Shown: positions 11,858 through 24,300 of the stretch, piece by piece
How positions within the stretch are numbered: the stretch's first letter is position 1
Layout: every line of letters begins with the position of its first letter
DNA from: Bryoerythrophyllum caledonicum
Taxonomy: Eukaryota; Streptophyta; Bryopsida; Pottiales; Pottiaceae
Direction: 5' to 3'
NCBI GenBank assembly: GCA_963971425.1
Contig: OZ020518.1
Coordinates: 12,344,190-12,408,189 of the forward strand
DNA length: 64,000 bases
Notes under the pieces: model-generated
The model's input: the letters and a program-made list of their open reading frames with translations, nothing else
Database searches by the model: none
What the model was told of the DNA's origin: nothing
Made by a program: the position numbers and the translations under genes

Positions 11858-13117
11858 ACCTAGGCGGCCAATGACGTATCTACGCTTAGGATTGATGTGG
11901 TTTGTACAAAGATACCATCTTGATTTTTATAATTTAGCGTTCGTGGCGGGTTTATGGTAATCCCCCTTGTTTGGGGACAGTCCCTTATAAAGAGGGCGTT
12001 GTGGACTTGCAGGGAAATTGTGGTCGAGAAGATCTCTTCGAATGAACGTCTTTGTTTTTACCGTTTCTAAACGACGGTGGTCTTTGTCTCAAAAGCGCGT
12101 GAACTCATCACCGAAGACGTTAGAGTAGAGCGAATATCAATGCCTCATCATTATTTCTTCTTGATTCGCACAAATACAAACATTGAGAAGTCCGAAATAG
12201 TTAGGTCTACTTGTTTTTGCAATTATATTTGTATTGCATTTAAACCTGTGGTCGTTTTCACAAAGTTGAAATATAAAGTTTACAGTTGAAATATAAAGTT
12301 TACAGTTGAAATATAAAGTTTACAGTTGAACTGTAATTTGGATTATTAACATGTTATTGCTCTTGAGAAGAAAGAACTAGGAGCACTTGGTGTAGTCTTA
12401 CAGAGTGAAAGAGACCTAAAATTTTCTTTGCAAAAGTTGATTGGTCCATTTCAATGTATGTCTATTCCTTCCTTGAAATATACACCCAGTTGGTTTTAGG
12501 AAAGAAAAAAAATGAAAACGCAAGTATGGAATACCTTGTGTTTTTTTTCTTCTAAAGTTTATCTAGAAAATGTCAAATATTTTGCACCGTATTAGACAAT
12601 GGGCAAGGAAATAGGTTCTTCTTTTATAATTATAAATACAATAAAGAAAAAATGTACACAAAGAAGACCTACACAAGGAAGACCTACATGTGACACCACA
12701 TCCTTGAATCTTTCAACTTGTGTGTGAAATTTTCTAAAATGAAATCGGTCTAATGGCACACTCGAAGAACATAGAAATATTGTGCTCTGGATTGTCTTTA
12801 GGTTGCGAAATGTAACGCTTTGTTGAAAAGGGAGAGATCTGGGAAGAATATTATGTGTGCGGTCAAGTCAAGGAGCAACAGTGGGACAGGCCGCAGCACT
12901 AGACAATTAAGTGACTGTTGTTCGAGCGCTCGAACCAGAGGAAGAAGTTCTCTCTCTCCTGCGCGCTCTCTCTTAGTTCGGCAGGCTAGCAGTCGGTGTG
13001 CTCTACGGACTTAAGCATCCCGTCATAGCTTCCTTTCTATCTGTTTTGCCACTGTCGTTACCTCTGTTGCGCTTCTGTGTGTGTGGCCATAGCGCAGGCC
13101 ATCGCTTACCGGGCGCC
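11858..13117. other. Intergenic, with a 20-bp tandem repeat and the MED10 5' flank
   Basis: Contains three exact tandem copies of AGTTGAAATATAAAGTTTAC at 12264-12323 plus a partial fourth. The ~300 bases before 13118 are GC-richer and probably hold the MED10 promoter and 5' UTR. No other coding sequence seen. Confidence 0.5.
12264..12330. repeat. 20-bp tandem repeat, 3.3 copies
   Basis: AGTTGAAATATAAAGTTTAC is repeated exactly three times, then AGTTGAA begins a fourth. Confidence 0.9.
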
Positions 13118-14237
13118 ATGGCAGACGCCTCGGGTTCGCCGCACACGGCCACGGCCGCGGCCACGGAGGACACTCTGGCGTCCGTGCAGCGCGCCCTCGC
13201 CCTGCTCCACCAGCTGCAGTGCTCCGTCTCCACCTTCCAGCTTCCCTCCCAGCTCGTCCTCCTCGAACGCTTGCCTGTACTCCTTCGCCCCCTCCTACCT
13301 CTGTGCTAGGGTTTCCTCTTTTTTGCTGTCCATCTACTTATCACAAGGTGGAGGTGGCAGGAATGGACTGGTCACTGAGCTCGGCAACATGCACTCCGCT
13401 TCCCAGGATTGTCATATTCAGATTCCGCTCGAAGTTCTCTAGTGCTCCCCTTTTTTCTGCCGGCCTAACTTTTCTTTCCTCATTTCGGTCAGATCCGAAA
13501 CCGTGGAATCATCAAACACACGGGATTTCGGTTTCGGTTGAATTATCAATTCATGTTAACCACGACCACCACGACCACCACGCTTTGTATTTTACGATGT
13601 ATGTTCCGATCCGCGTTGATCTTGGAACATGAACAATTTCATAGACGAGGGACGTAACCGTGACGAGTTCACAACGAATTTGCTCAATGGATGTGTTCAG
13701 CACAATCAAGCATCAAAGGGTAAAGTGGATTCTTTCAAGGTATGTTGTAATTCAGGAGAGCAAGTGCCATCCTTTTCGGCTCTTTTTTTCTGCTCCGATC
13801 AGTATTGCTAGGATTTGATGTCGCATCGTTTGATGTTGCATTGTCGTATGTTTTGGTCATCTTCTCGTACTCGATGTTTTCTTATATATTTTTACTCTTG
13901 TATGATGAGCGATGGACTTAGTGTGAATTGTGAAATTCCAGGCACTGCGAAAAAATCTACTGGAACAGGTGGAGGAAATTTTCCCTGCCGAAACTGAGGC
14001 TTATCGAGACATAAGTACAATCGATTCTGTTTGAAGTTTTAACCATCCCTTTGATTTTGTATTCAGATGCAGGAAGTCTTCATATGTTTTCTGTGTAGTC
14101 TTGTTTATTTGTAGTGAGGAATGGTATGAACGCATCAATTGACCTTTCTTCATTAATGGTTATAGGAGTCCCGAAGAGCAACACATCCAGGAAATATGTT
14201 GTCCAATGGTGATATGAAACTCAAATTCGATCACTAG
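13118..14237 (+). CDS. MED10: Mediator subunit 10 (MED10), possibly decaying
   Basis: Five blocks in order match plant MED10, a middle-module subunit of Mediator that links activators to RNA polymerase II in the nucleus. 13118-13272 encodes the N-terminus including VQRALALLHQLQCSVSTFQL. 13361-13440 encodes NGLVTELGNMHSASQDCHIQ then IPLEVL. 13632-13739 encodes NNFIDEGRNRDEFTTNLLNG. 13942-14028 encodes ALRKNLLEQVEEIFPAETEA. 14166-14237 ends SNGDMKLKFDH and stop. The last two introns have usable borders (CAAG|GTATGT..TTCCAG; TCT|GTTTGA..TATAG). The first donor reads CTT|GCCTGT, and the exon 2/exon 3 junction has neither GT nor AG at the position the protein alignment requires. This could be sequence error, non-canonical splicing or early pseudogenisation. 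Length and domain content are otherwise complete. Confidence 0.8.
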
Positions 14238-14925
14238 AGTGTAAGCGTACGTACTACCAACATTTCAAGGAATTTCATGTTTTTCCAAGTGATACTTGAT
14301 GCTTTTTCGTTTAGTTCTCTCAAGCAGGATTAAACACACTAGAATGTGTCTCATCTGGATGTAAGGAAAGTATCATTTGTAAAGGTTTATAAGTGCCATC
14401 TAGACCTAGGTACAAGTACAAGACTTGGTAATTTTGGAATGCTCCATTACACGAACCATGTCATTGATGCTAGCCTTGAGATAGAGCATATCAACTTTCA
14501 TATCTGTTTGAGGCACTTGGCACTTTCATAGAATATGGGAGGGAACTGGTTTCTGGACAGAGTTTTTATATTGGGTACTTTTACTTTAATATTTATCACT
14601 AAGTTTTTGTAGCAGGAAAATAGGTGAGAATAAGATATGAAAAGTATCAAAGATTGCAATCCATCTAACGACAGGGGAAGCGTGACCGTTACAATCTGAT
14701 TGGAGTAGAGCAAAAGGAGGAAAATGATCATGTCTTGTTGTGTATAAATTATATAGGTCTAAGGAGACCTCATTGTATGGGTACCCAAAAAGCCCTTGGG
14801 GGAGATGACATGTCGGTTGTCTCTAAGGCAATTAGTGTAGAAAAGTGTTCACCTTCGAAAGGGGGAAGTAGCTCTAGATTCACTATCCTTTGTCTGGCGG
14901 GCATCGGATTAGTGATTACAATGAA
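14238..14925. other. No gene recognised
   Basis: MED10 3' flank followed by sequence that may belong to a LINE 3' region (its tail is at 14926-14985). Short open frames only. Confidence 0.35.
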
Positions 14926-14985
14926 TAAACACTATATTCACGCCGGCTCCTTCCGGGGTTCAGAGTTCTTCTTCTTCTAGGTCTC
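14926..14985 (+). mobile_element. LINE 3'-terminal sequence, copy b
   Basis: AATAAACACTATATTCACGC then CGGCTCCTTCCGGGG and a TTCTTCTTCTTC tract: the same terminal block as copies a and c, on the plus strand. The upstream body of this copy is not recognisable. Confidence 0.55.
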
Positions 14986-15784
14986 AGTTATGGTCCCACC
15001 CACATTGTGTACACTTGTTTATAGACTTCCAACCTATGCAGAAATATACGTGGGTCTGACGAGTGGCAAGCTCTTACGGATGACATAAAACCGCCATCTT
15101 AACTATCAAAGGGCATGTAGAAACGTGTATTCTCGATGGACAGCCCAGTCCATACAGTACCCATCAGAGTTCCTTTGTATAATACACGATAAGATGGATA
15201 CCACAAAGACGGAATGCGCTTCATTGCTTGAAGATAAAGACATGATTGGAGACATTTATATTCAAACCTCTTATATTCATATAATCAATTTAATGTATAA
15301 TCAGTAATTATTGCTCATAACATGTTAAAATGTTCTTATTTCGATTTTTATGTAAATTAGATAAAGGAATGGAGAGTACTTAAGAATGCTTTACACCGTC
15401 TTCCACAACTTTAAAAATTATATCAACAATGTATAATATCAAACACATACTTCTCATCTCCAATCACATGTTTCATAGAGTTAACAAAATTCATCTTGTC
15501 ATTGCTTGGTGAAAGCCTTTGACCCTAGCATTAGATTTGATGGCACTAGACTAGGCTAAATTTATAGCTAAACATTATTCCACATACAATATAGTTTAAT
15601 AATCTATCCTTGTCATGCTAGAAATAAGCAAGTGCCAAAACTTGATCCTAAGCAAAGAACATATTTCAACATCATATTATATCAATTTACAAAGCAAACA
15701 CCATAACTTGTATAGATCCAACCATCATTTGACCCTACAGGGCGGGTAAACCCATATACAGTTAGACCTCAATAAGTGTTAGAG
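14986..15784. other. No gene recognised
   Basis: AT-rich spacer between two oppositely oriented LINE 3' ends. No coding signal. Confidence 0.4.
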
Positions 15785-16450
15785 GTTGGGAGCATAAAGA
15801 AGAAGAACGCCAGTCTCCGAAGGAGCCGGCGTGAATAAAGTGTCTGTTCGTTCCACCATTAAAACCATGCCCACCGAACAAGGAAATATAGTATGGAACT
15901 ACTTCCCTCTCTCAAGGATAGACACTATGTAACCAGTGGCCAACACACACAAGTATCCGATTGTATAATAAAAAGAGAGTGGCTAAGATGTGAAGGGGAT
16001 AAGGAAAGAGAGGTGAGAGAGGTGTTATCCATTGGGGAGGAGAGGGGGGAAGTTTCGAGTTTTTTTTAAGGTATGTATAGGTGTTTCTATGGGGGGTCTT
16101 GTAAGTCCGGGAGGGGTTGGTTGTTTTCGATTTTTTGTTTATGTAGTAGGATGGACATGGCATGTTGAATAGCAATGATGTTGATGTTCCTGAAGGTGTT
16201 TATAATTGTATCGACAGGTATTTTAAAGGTATCTTCAAGGTTTTTTATGGATGGAATGAAGGTGGTGGCACGGACGCCAGATGTAATTACAATAAGGGGG
16301 TCTACTGTCCATCCAAAGACTGCGATGTCATCAATAAGGGATTGATATTTATCTATTTTGTTTTGAATTGTTTTGGGGGAGAATCTATCATTACAATATG
16401 TGAATTCAATAAATTGAATGGTGTAGTCCTGTTGATGTGATCGGGTGGTG
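15785..16450 (-). mobile_element. Non-LTR retrotransposon (LINE), reverse-transcriptase C-terminus and 3' end, copy c
   Basis: On the minus strand, from about 16450 to the TAG at 16089-16087, one frame encodes YTIQFIEFTYCNDRF, then KIDKYQSLIDDIAVFGWTVD, then PLIVITSGVRATTFIPSIK. This is the conserved region downstream of the catalytic core of LINE reverse transcriptases (EFTYCNDRF...KYxPLIDxI...GWxVxPLIVITxGVR). The remaining ~300 bases are the 3' UTR, ending in the GACACTTTATTCACGCCGGC block at 15793-15850. The rest of the element to the right is missing: this is a 5'-truncated copy, typical of target-primed reverse transcription. Confidence 0.75.
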
Positions 16451-18355
<1,905 letters not shown>

Positions 18356-21300
18356 TCATAAAGTTGGCTCTGGCATTGGTATAGGATGTTTTCGTAGATG
18401 CTCTCGAGACCTTAAATCCGCCTGCTCCATCACAAATACAAAGTATCACCAAATGCAACAGTATCCTAGACAAAAAAAAGAAAAATGACAGAAAAAAAAG
18501 GGGAAAAAACTAATAAAAAAACTAGTGATATTTTGGAAGATTAGAAGCTAAATATCTGCAATACTAAAAGATTGAAAAATGGAGTGTTGAGTGCGGAGCT
18601 CACCTGGCGAATAGGCTCAGGAACTCGATGTAGGCAACAGCAGCGAATGACTTCAACAGCCGTGTCCAATGATATGCGATGTCCCACAGAAATGAACACT
18701 GGTTTGGAACATCCATTGTGGCTTCGGAAAGCCTGCCAATCAAACATAAAAAAGAGGGTCAAACACTCTCCAGATGAAGGTTTAATGAGCTACCCCCTGT
18801 TTTGACTACTCTTTCATCACTATAAGTAGGAAGAGCTGGGTGGTCTTCATTCTTCAGTTCAGTCAATGGAAGAGTTTGCATGAGATCTACCCTGATGAAT
18901 ACTATATTGGAGTTTAGAGTTGCTCGTAGTTTTACGATATTGTAAATAGTTAATTGAGATAGATTTTTTGGGGGAAAGTGTAAGGGAAGAAAATGGGGAG
19001 AAAATGGGGAGAGGTAAAAGAGCCACATGTTGCACATGGGAATGGCTAAATCAAAGGATAAGGACCAGCCCACTTGCTTTGACTATACAAAGTCAAAGAT
19101 AAGGTTGGAAAGTCAAGTGGGTGGTGGCAAAGTCTTAGGGGGCGGCCATGAGACCCATGTGGGATGAAGTCACGTGGAAGTTGTTCAAGAAGGCACTAGG
19201 AAGGTGCCAAACACGTGGTACAAGTAAAGGCCTTCGCAAGAAGGCAATATCTCACTCCAACCATTGTTTGCAATACCTTGTGGGTGTATTCTAGCTTGTG
19301 CAATCATTTTTCTACTTCTTCTAATTTCAATAGGTTATGGGCTCACTCATGTGAGTTGCGAGTGTAGAGTTTTGTTGCATTTAGTGTTTGGAGGAGGTCT
19401 TGCGAGGGTTTGAGTGTTCGAGGAGCACGAGGGCTGATTTGGAGCGTTGGAGGAGTCGGAGGGTGTATTTGGAGCATTGGAATGCACAAGGGCTGATTTC
19501 AAGCATTTGAGGTGCTCAAGGTGTCGTTTGGAGCACGCGTGGCGATTGGGGAGTCACAAGGAGTTTGGAAGAACGGCGGTGGTGCACATTGAAGAGTTTG
19601 GGACCTTGTAAGTGTTCAATCATGGTGTATGTGCATATTTGCGCTCTTAAGGTGTTGATTTGAGTGTTTGAGATGCTTAGTATACACATTGGAGTGTAGG
19701 TGAAGCTCTTTGAGATCATTGAAGTCCCTATTTGCATGTATGAGCAAGGAAGGGGCTGATTTGATTGTATGAGCTTAGAAGGGATTCATTTGAGAGCTTT
19801 GAAGTGGATACTTGCAAATTAGAGCCTTGAAGGGGCTGATTTGGGTGTGTGAGGTTGCTTAGTTGTGTACTAGTGCTTGAAAGAGGCATATTTGAGTGTT
19901 TGAGGTGCCTACATGCACTTTGGATTCTTGAAAGGACTCAATTGAGAGATTGAGGTGCATTAGTGCACATTAGAAGCACGTAAGGGCTGATCTTAGCCAT
20001 TAGATTGTCAACATGGCCGCATTTGAGAGTGAGAGTGCTAGGACCATTGACAAGTTCAAAGGTGAGAACTTTAGCCTTTGGAAGTTCAAGATTGAGATGG
20101 TGTTGGAGTCCATGGACCTTTGGGAGATCGTGGAGGGCACCGACGACCCTCCCGCGAAGGAGGACGATCCTATGGTGGTCAAGGACTACAATCGACGTGC
20201 CAAGAAGGCCATGACCGTCATCGGGCTCAATTTGGCGGACAACCAACTTGCCCACATAAGGAGTTGCAAAGGACCCGCGGAAGCATGGAAGACGTTGTGC
20301 AACATCCACAAAACGAAGAGCTTGTCCAACATCCTCTTTATTCGACGTAAGTTCTTTACCATCAAGATGCAAGAAGGTGATGACATGTTAACACACATCA
20401 ACAAAGTGAAGGAACTTGCGGATCAACTTAATTGCTTGGAGGTTCCCATAAGAGATGAAGATATCGTCATGACGTTGCTTGAGAGCTTACCGCCATCATT
20501 TGAGAGCTTGATCACGGCCTTGGAGACATTGAGATTCGAGGACCTTACCATGGAGTTTGTTACCGCAAGAATGATGCACGAAGTGTCGAAACGCAAGGAG
20601 AGGGAGGTTCATGGCGATGATGCGGCCTTGTTTTCAAGGCCAAACAAGGGGGGCAACTCATCATCACGTGGAGAGCCCAAGTTGTGTTACAATTGTGGCA
20701 AATCGGGCCACCTTGCTCGAAATTGTTTCAAGCCAAAGAAGTGGGAGCGCGACAACGCAAACCAAGCGAAAGAGAAGGAGGGTGCCAACCATGCAAAGGA
20801 CAATGATGACTACGCGTTCACAACCCAAGATGGACGTCATTTTAAGTCCATGTGCAAGTGGATCTTGGATTCGGGTGCCACAAAACACATGACACCACAT
20901 AGGGTGGCATTCGACACATACGAGGTAATTCCACCACGCAATGTTCATTTGGGTGATGATAGTGTCGTGAACGCCATTGGAGTTGGGTCTATTGTGGTGG
21001 AAGTGCTTGTTGGAGGGCGTCCAAGGAAGATAACCATCAACGAGGTCCTTCATGTGCCAAAAATGCAAGCAAACTTGCTCTCGGTGAGCAAGCTTGTGTC
21101 GAGTGGATTGAAGGTGCAATTCAAGGTAAATGGGTGTACATTGAAAGCATCGAATGGAGTTGTACTTGTTGTGGCACCGCGTGAAGACAACTTGTACCAA
21201 GTGACCTTTGCAAACGTGCACAAGGCGGATACGGCTAACGTAGCACAATCATCATCGAACAAGGGTGCAATGGAGCTTTGGCATCGTCGACTTGGGCATT

Positions 21301-24300
21301 TGAATGTGAGGAGTGTGCACTTTCTTCAAACCATGGTAAGTGGGATGACCCTCGACAAGGATGACTTGTCTATCTCATTTTGTGAAGGGTGTGTTGAAGG
21401 CAAACAACATAAGACTCCATTTCCAAAGAATGGAGGGACACGTGCCACCAAGCCCTTGGAGATTGTGCATTCGGATGTGTGCGGTCCCATGAGAACGACG
21501 TCTATAGGTGGTGCAAGGTACTTTGTGACCTTCATCGATGACTTTTCAAGGAGGGTGTGGTTATACACATTGAAGACGAAGGGGGAGTGCCTTGAGAAGT
21601 TCAAGGAGTTCAAGGCACTTGCGGAGACTCAATCGGAGCACAAGATCAAGGTGTTTCGGTCCGACAATGGCGGGGAGTTCATGTCCAAGGAATTCGAAGG
21701 TTTTTTGAAGAAGCACGGCATTGAGCGACAACTATCAACACCATACACACCGCAACAAAATGGAGTGGCGGAGCGTGCAAATCGCACCATTGTGGAGATG
21801 GCAAGGAGCATGATTCATGCTCAACGACTCAAGCTCTCGTTTTGGGCGGAAGCGGTGACCAATGCGGTGTACATCCGCAATCGATGTCCAACTCGGGCTC
21901 TTGTCACCAAGACACCGCAAGAGGCTTGGAGTGGCCGCAAGCCATGCATTGCACACATGCGTGTGTTTGGATGCATTGCCTATGCAAAGGTGCCCGATGC
22001 AAGGAGGGGTAAGCTTGATGCAAAAGGTACCAAGTGTTTATTTCTTGGATATTGTGAGGGAACCAAGGCATATCGTCTCATGTGTGTTGAGACGAGGACC
22101 ATCATTAAGAGCCGTGATGTAGTGTTTGATGAGGATAGCACTAGTGTTGCTCACGGTTTGGAGATTAGTCCAAGTGGGAGTAGTGAGACGCCATCGTTGG
22201 TTTTGGTGGACGAATCTTCCAAACCAACTCCCTCAAGTGTGAGTGAAGATGGTGATTGCAAGACGGAGGAGACGGTGATTCATAGGGAAGAAGATTCAAA
22301 CGTACCACCTTCACAAACATCATCACCAAGTGGTGTTGAAGAAGATGGAAGCATTCAAGAGCCTCGATATCCAAGAAGGGAACGGCGACCGCTCGGCGAT
22401 TGGTGGATGAACCACATCTTGCCACAACAAGAAGAAGAGCGCGCCAACGTGGCCGCCCTTGAGGATCCATTGAACTTGTGTGAAGCCATGCGATCCGAGG
22501 ATGCGAGCAAGTGGGAGGCGGCCATGCAAGAGGAGTATGACTCACTTATGACCAATGAGACGTGAGAGTTGACATCCCTTCCAAAGGGTCGCAAGAGCGT
22601 TGGATGCAAGTGGGTATTTCGTACAAAGAAGGATGCTTCTGGAGAAGTTGTGCGCCACAAAGCAAGATTGGTGGCCAAAGGATTCTTGCAAGTTGCAGGA
22701 GTGGACTTCCATGAGACCTTTGCTCCCGTTGCAAAGTTTAACACCATTCGGTGCATCCTTGCGCTTGGAGCGGCGCTCGATTTGGAGATCCATCAAATGG
22801 ACGTGAAGACCGCATTTTTGAATGGCGAGTTGGAGGAGGACATCTATATGAGCCAACCGCAAGGCTTTGAGAAGAAGGACTATGAGCATCTTGTGTGCAA
22901 ACTCAAGAAGTCGTTGTACGGACTCAAGCAATCACCAAGAGCATGGTACCAACGGATCGACTCGTTCTTCATCCAAGAAGGCTTTACAAGAAGTGAAGCG
23001 GATCACTCCTTGTACATCAAGCAAACGGGTGGGTACTTGTTGATAGTGCTCGTCTATGTGGATGACTTGATCATCTTGGCTAGCCTTACGGCAAAGTTGA
23101 CGTGGCTCAAGGGCAAACTCGATGTGGAGTTTGATATGACGGATCTTGGTGAATTGAAGTATTGTCTTGGTGTCGAATTCGTGAGGGACCGCAAGGCACG
23201 CACCATCACCATGAGCCAGAGGAAGTATATTGAGGAGGTGCTCAAGCGCTTCAACATGGAGGAGTGCAAGCCCATAGGTACACCACTTGATGTGAGTGCA
23301 AAGTTAATGAAACTCTCGGAGGAAGAATATGAGAGCATTCAAGGTGAGATGCAAGGTGTACCATACAAGAGTGGAGTTGGGTCGTTGATGTATGCCATGG
23401 TGGCCACACGGGCGGACCTTGCATTTGCGGTAAGCATGGTGAGCCAATTCATGTCTAGGGCTGGTCCGTCACATTGGAGTGCCGTGAAGCGCATCATGCG
23501 GTATTTGCAAGGTACCAAGGACCACAAATTGTGGCTTGGCGGCAAGGACATTGCTTTGAGAGGGTATTGCGATGCGGATTGGGCGGGAGATGCAAACGAG
23601 CGACGGTCAATAACGGGGTATGTATTCTTTGTTGGAGATGGTGCCATCTCGTGGAATTGCAAGAGGCAACCGACCATTGCCTTGTCCACGACAGAGGCGG
23701 AGTACATGGCAACTAGCCAAAGTACAAAGGAGGCTATTTGGCTTCGCAAGCTTTTGGTGGATGTGGGGTTTGTTCAAGAGGGAGCAACCACCATCATGTG
23801 CGACAACCAAGGGTGCATAGCCCTTGCGAAGAACCCCACACACCACTCACGCACAAAGCACATTGATGTGCAACATCACTTCATTCGCGAGAAGTTGGAG
23901 AGTGGAGAGATATGCTTAAAGTATTGCCCAACGGAAGACATGGTGGCGGATGTATTGACGAAGGCACTTGCGAGAGAGCGTCATCAAAGGTTAGCTACCG
24001 CGATGGGATTGCGGGGAGGTAACTACTCGCAAAGTGGGAGTATTGGAGTTTAGAGTTGCTCGTAGTTTTACGATATTGTAAATAGTTAATTGAGATAGAT
24101 TTTTTGGGGGAAAGTATAAGGGAAGAAAATGGGGAGAAAATGGGGAGAGGTAAAAGAGCCACATGTTGCACATGGGAATGGCTAAGTCAAAGGATAAGGA
24201 CCAGCCTACTTGCTTTGACTATACAAAGTCAAAGATAAGGTTGGAAAGTCAAGTGGGTGGTGGCAAAGTCTTAGGGGGCGGCCATGAGACCCATGTGGGA

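Noticed and set aside
15912..16175. 87-codon minus-strand frame as a gene
   Set aside because: Out-of-frame overlap with the LINE reverse-transcriptase C-terminus and its 3' UTR.
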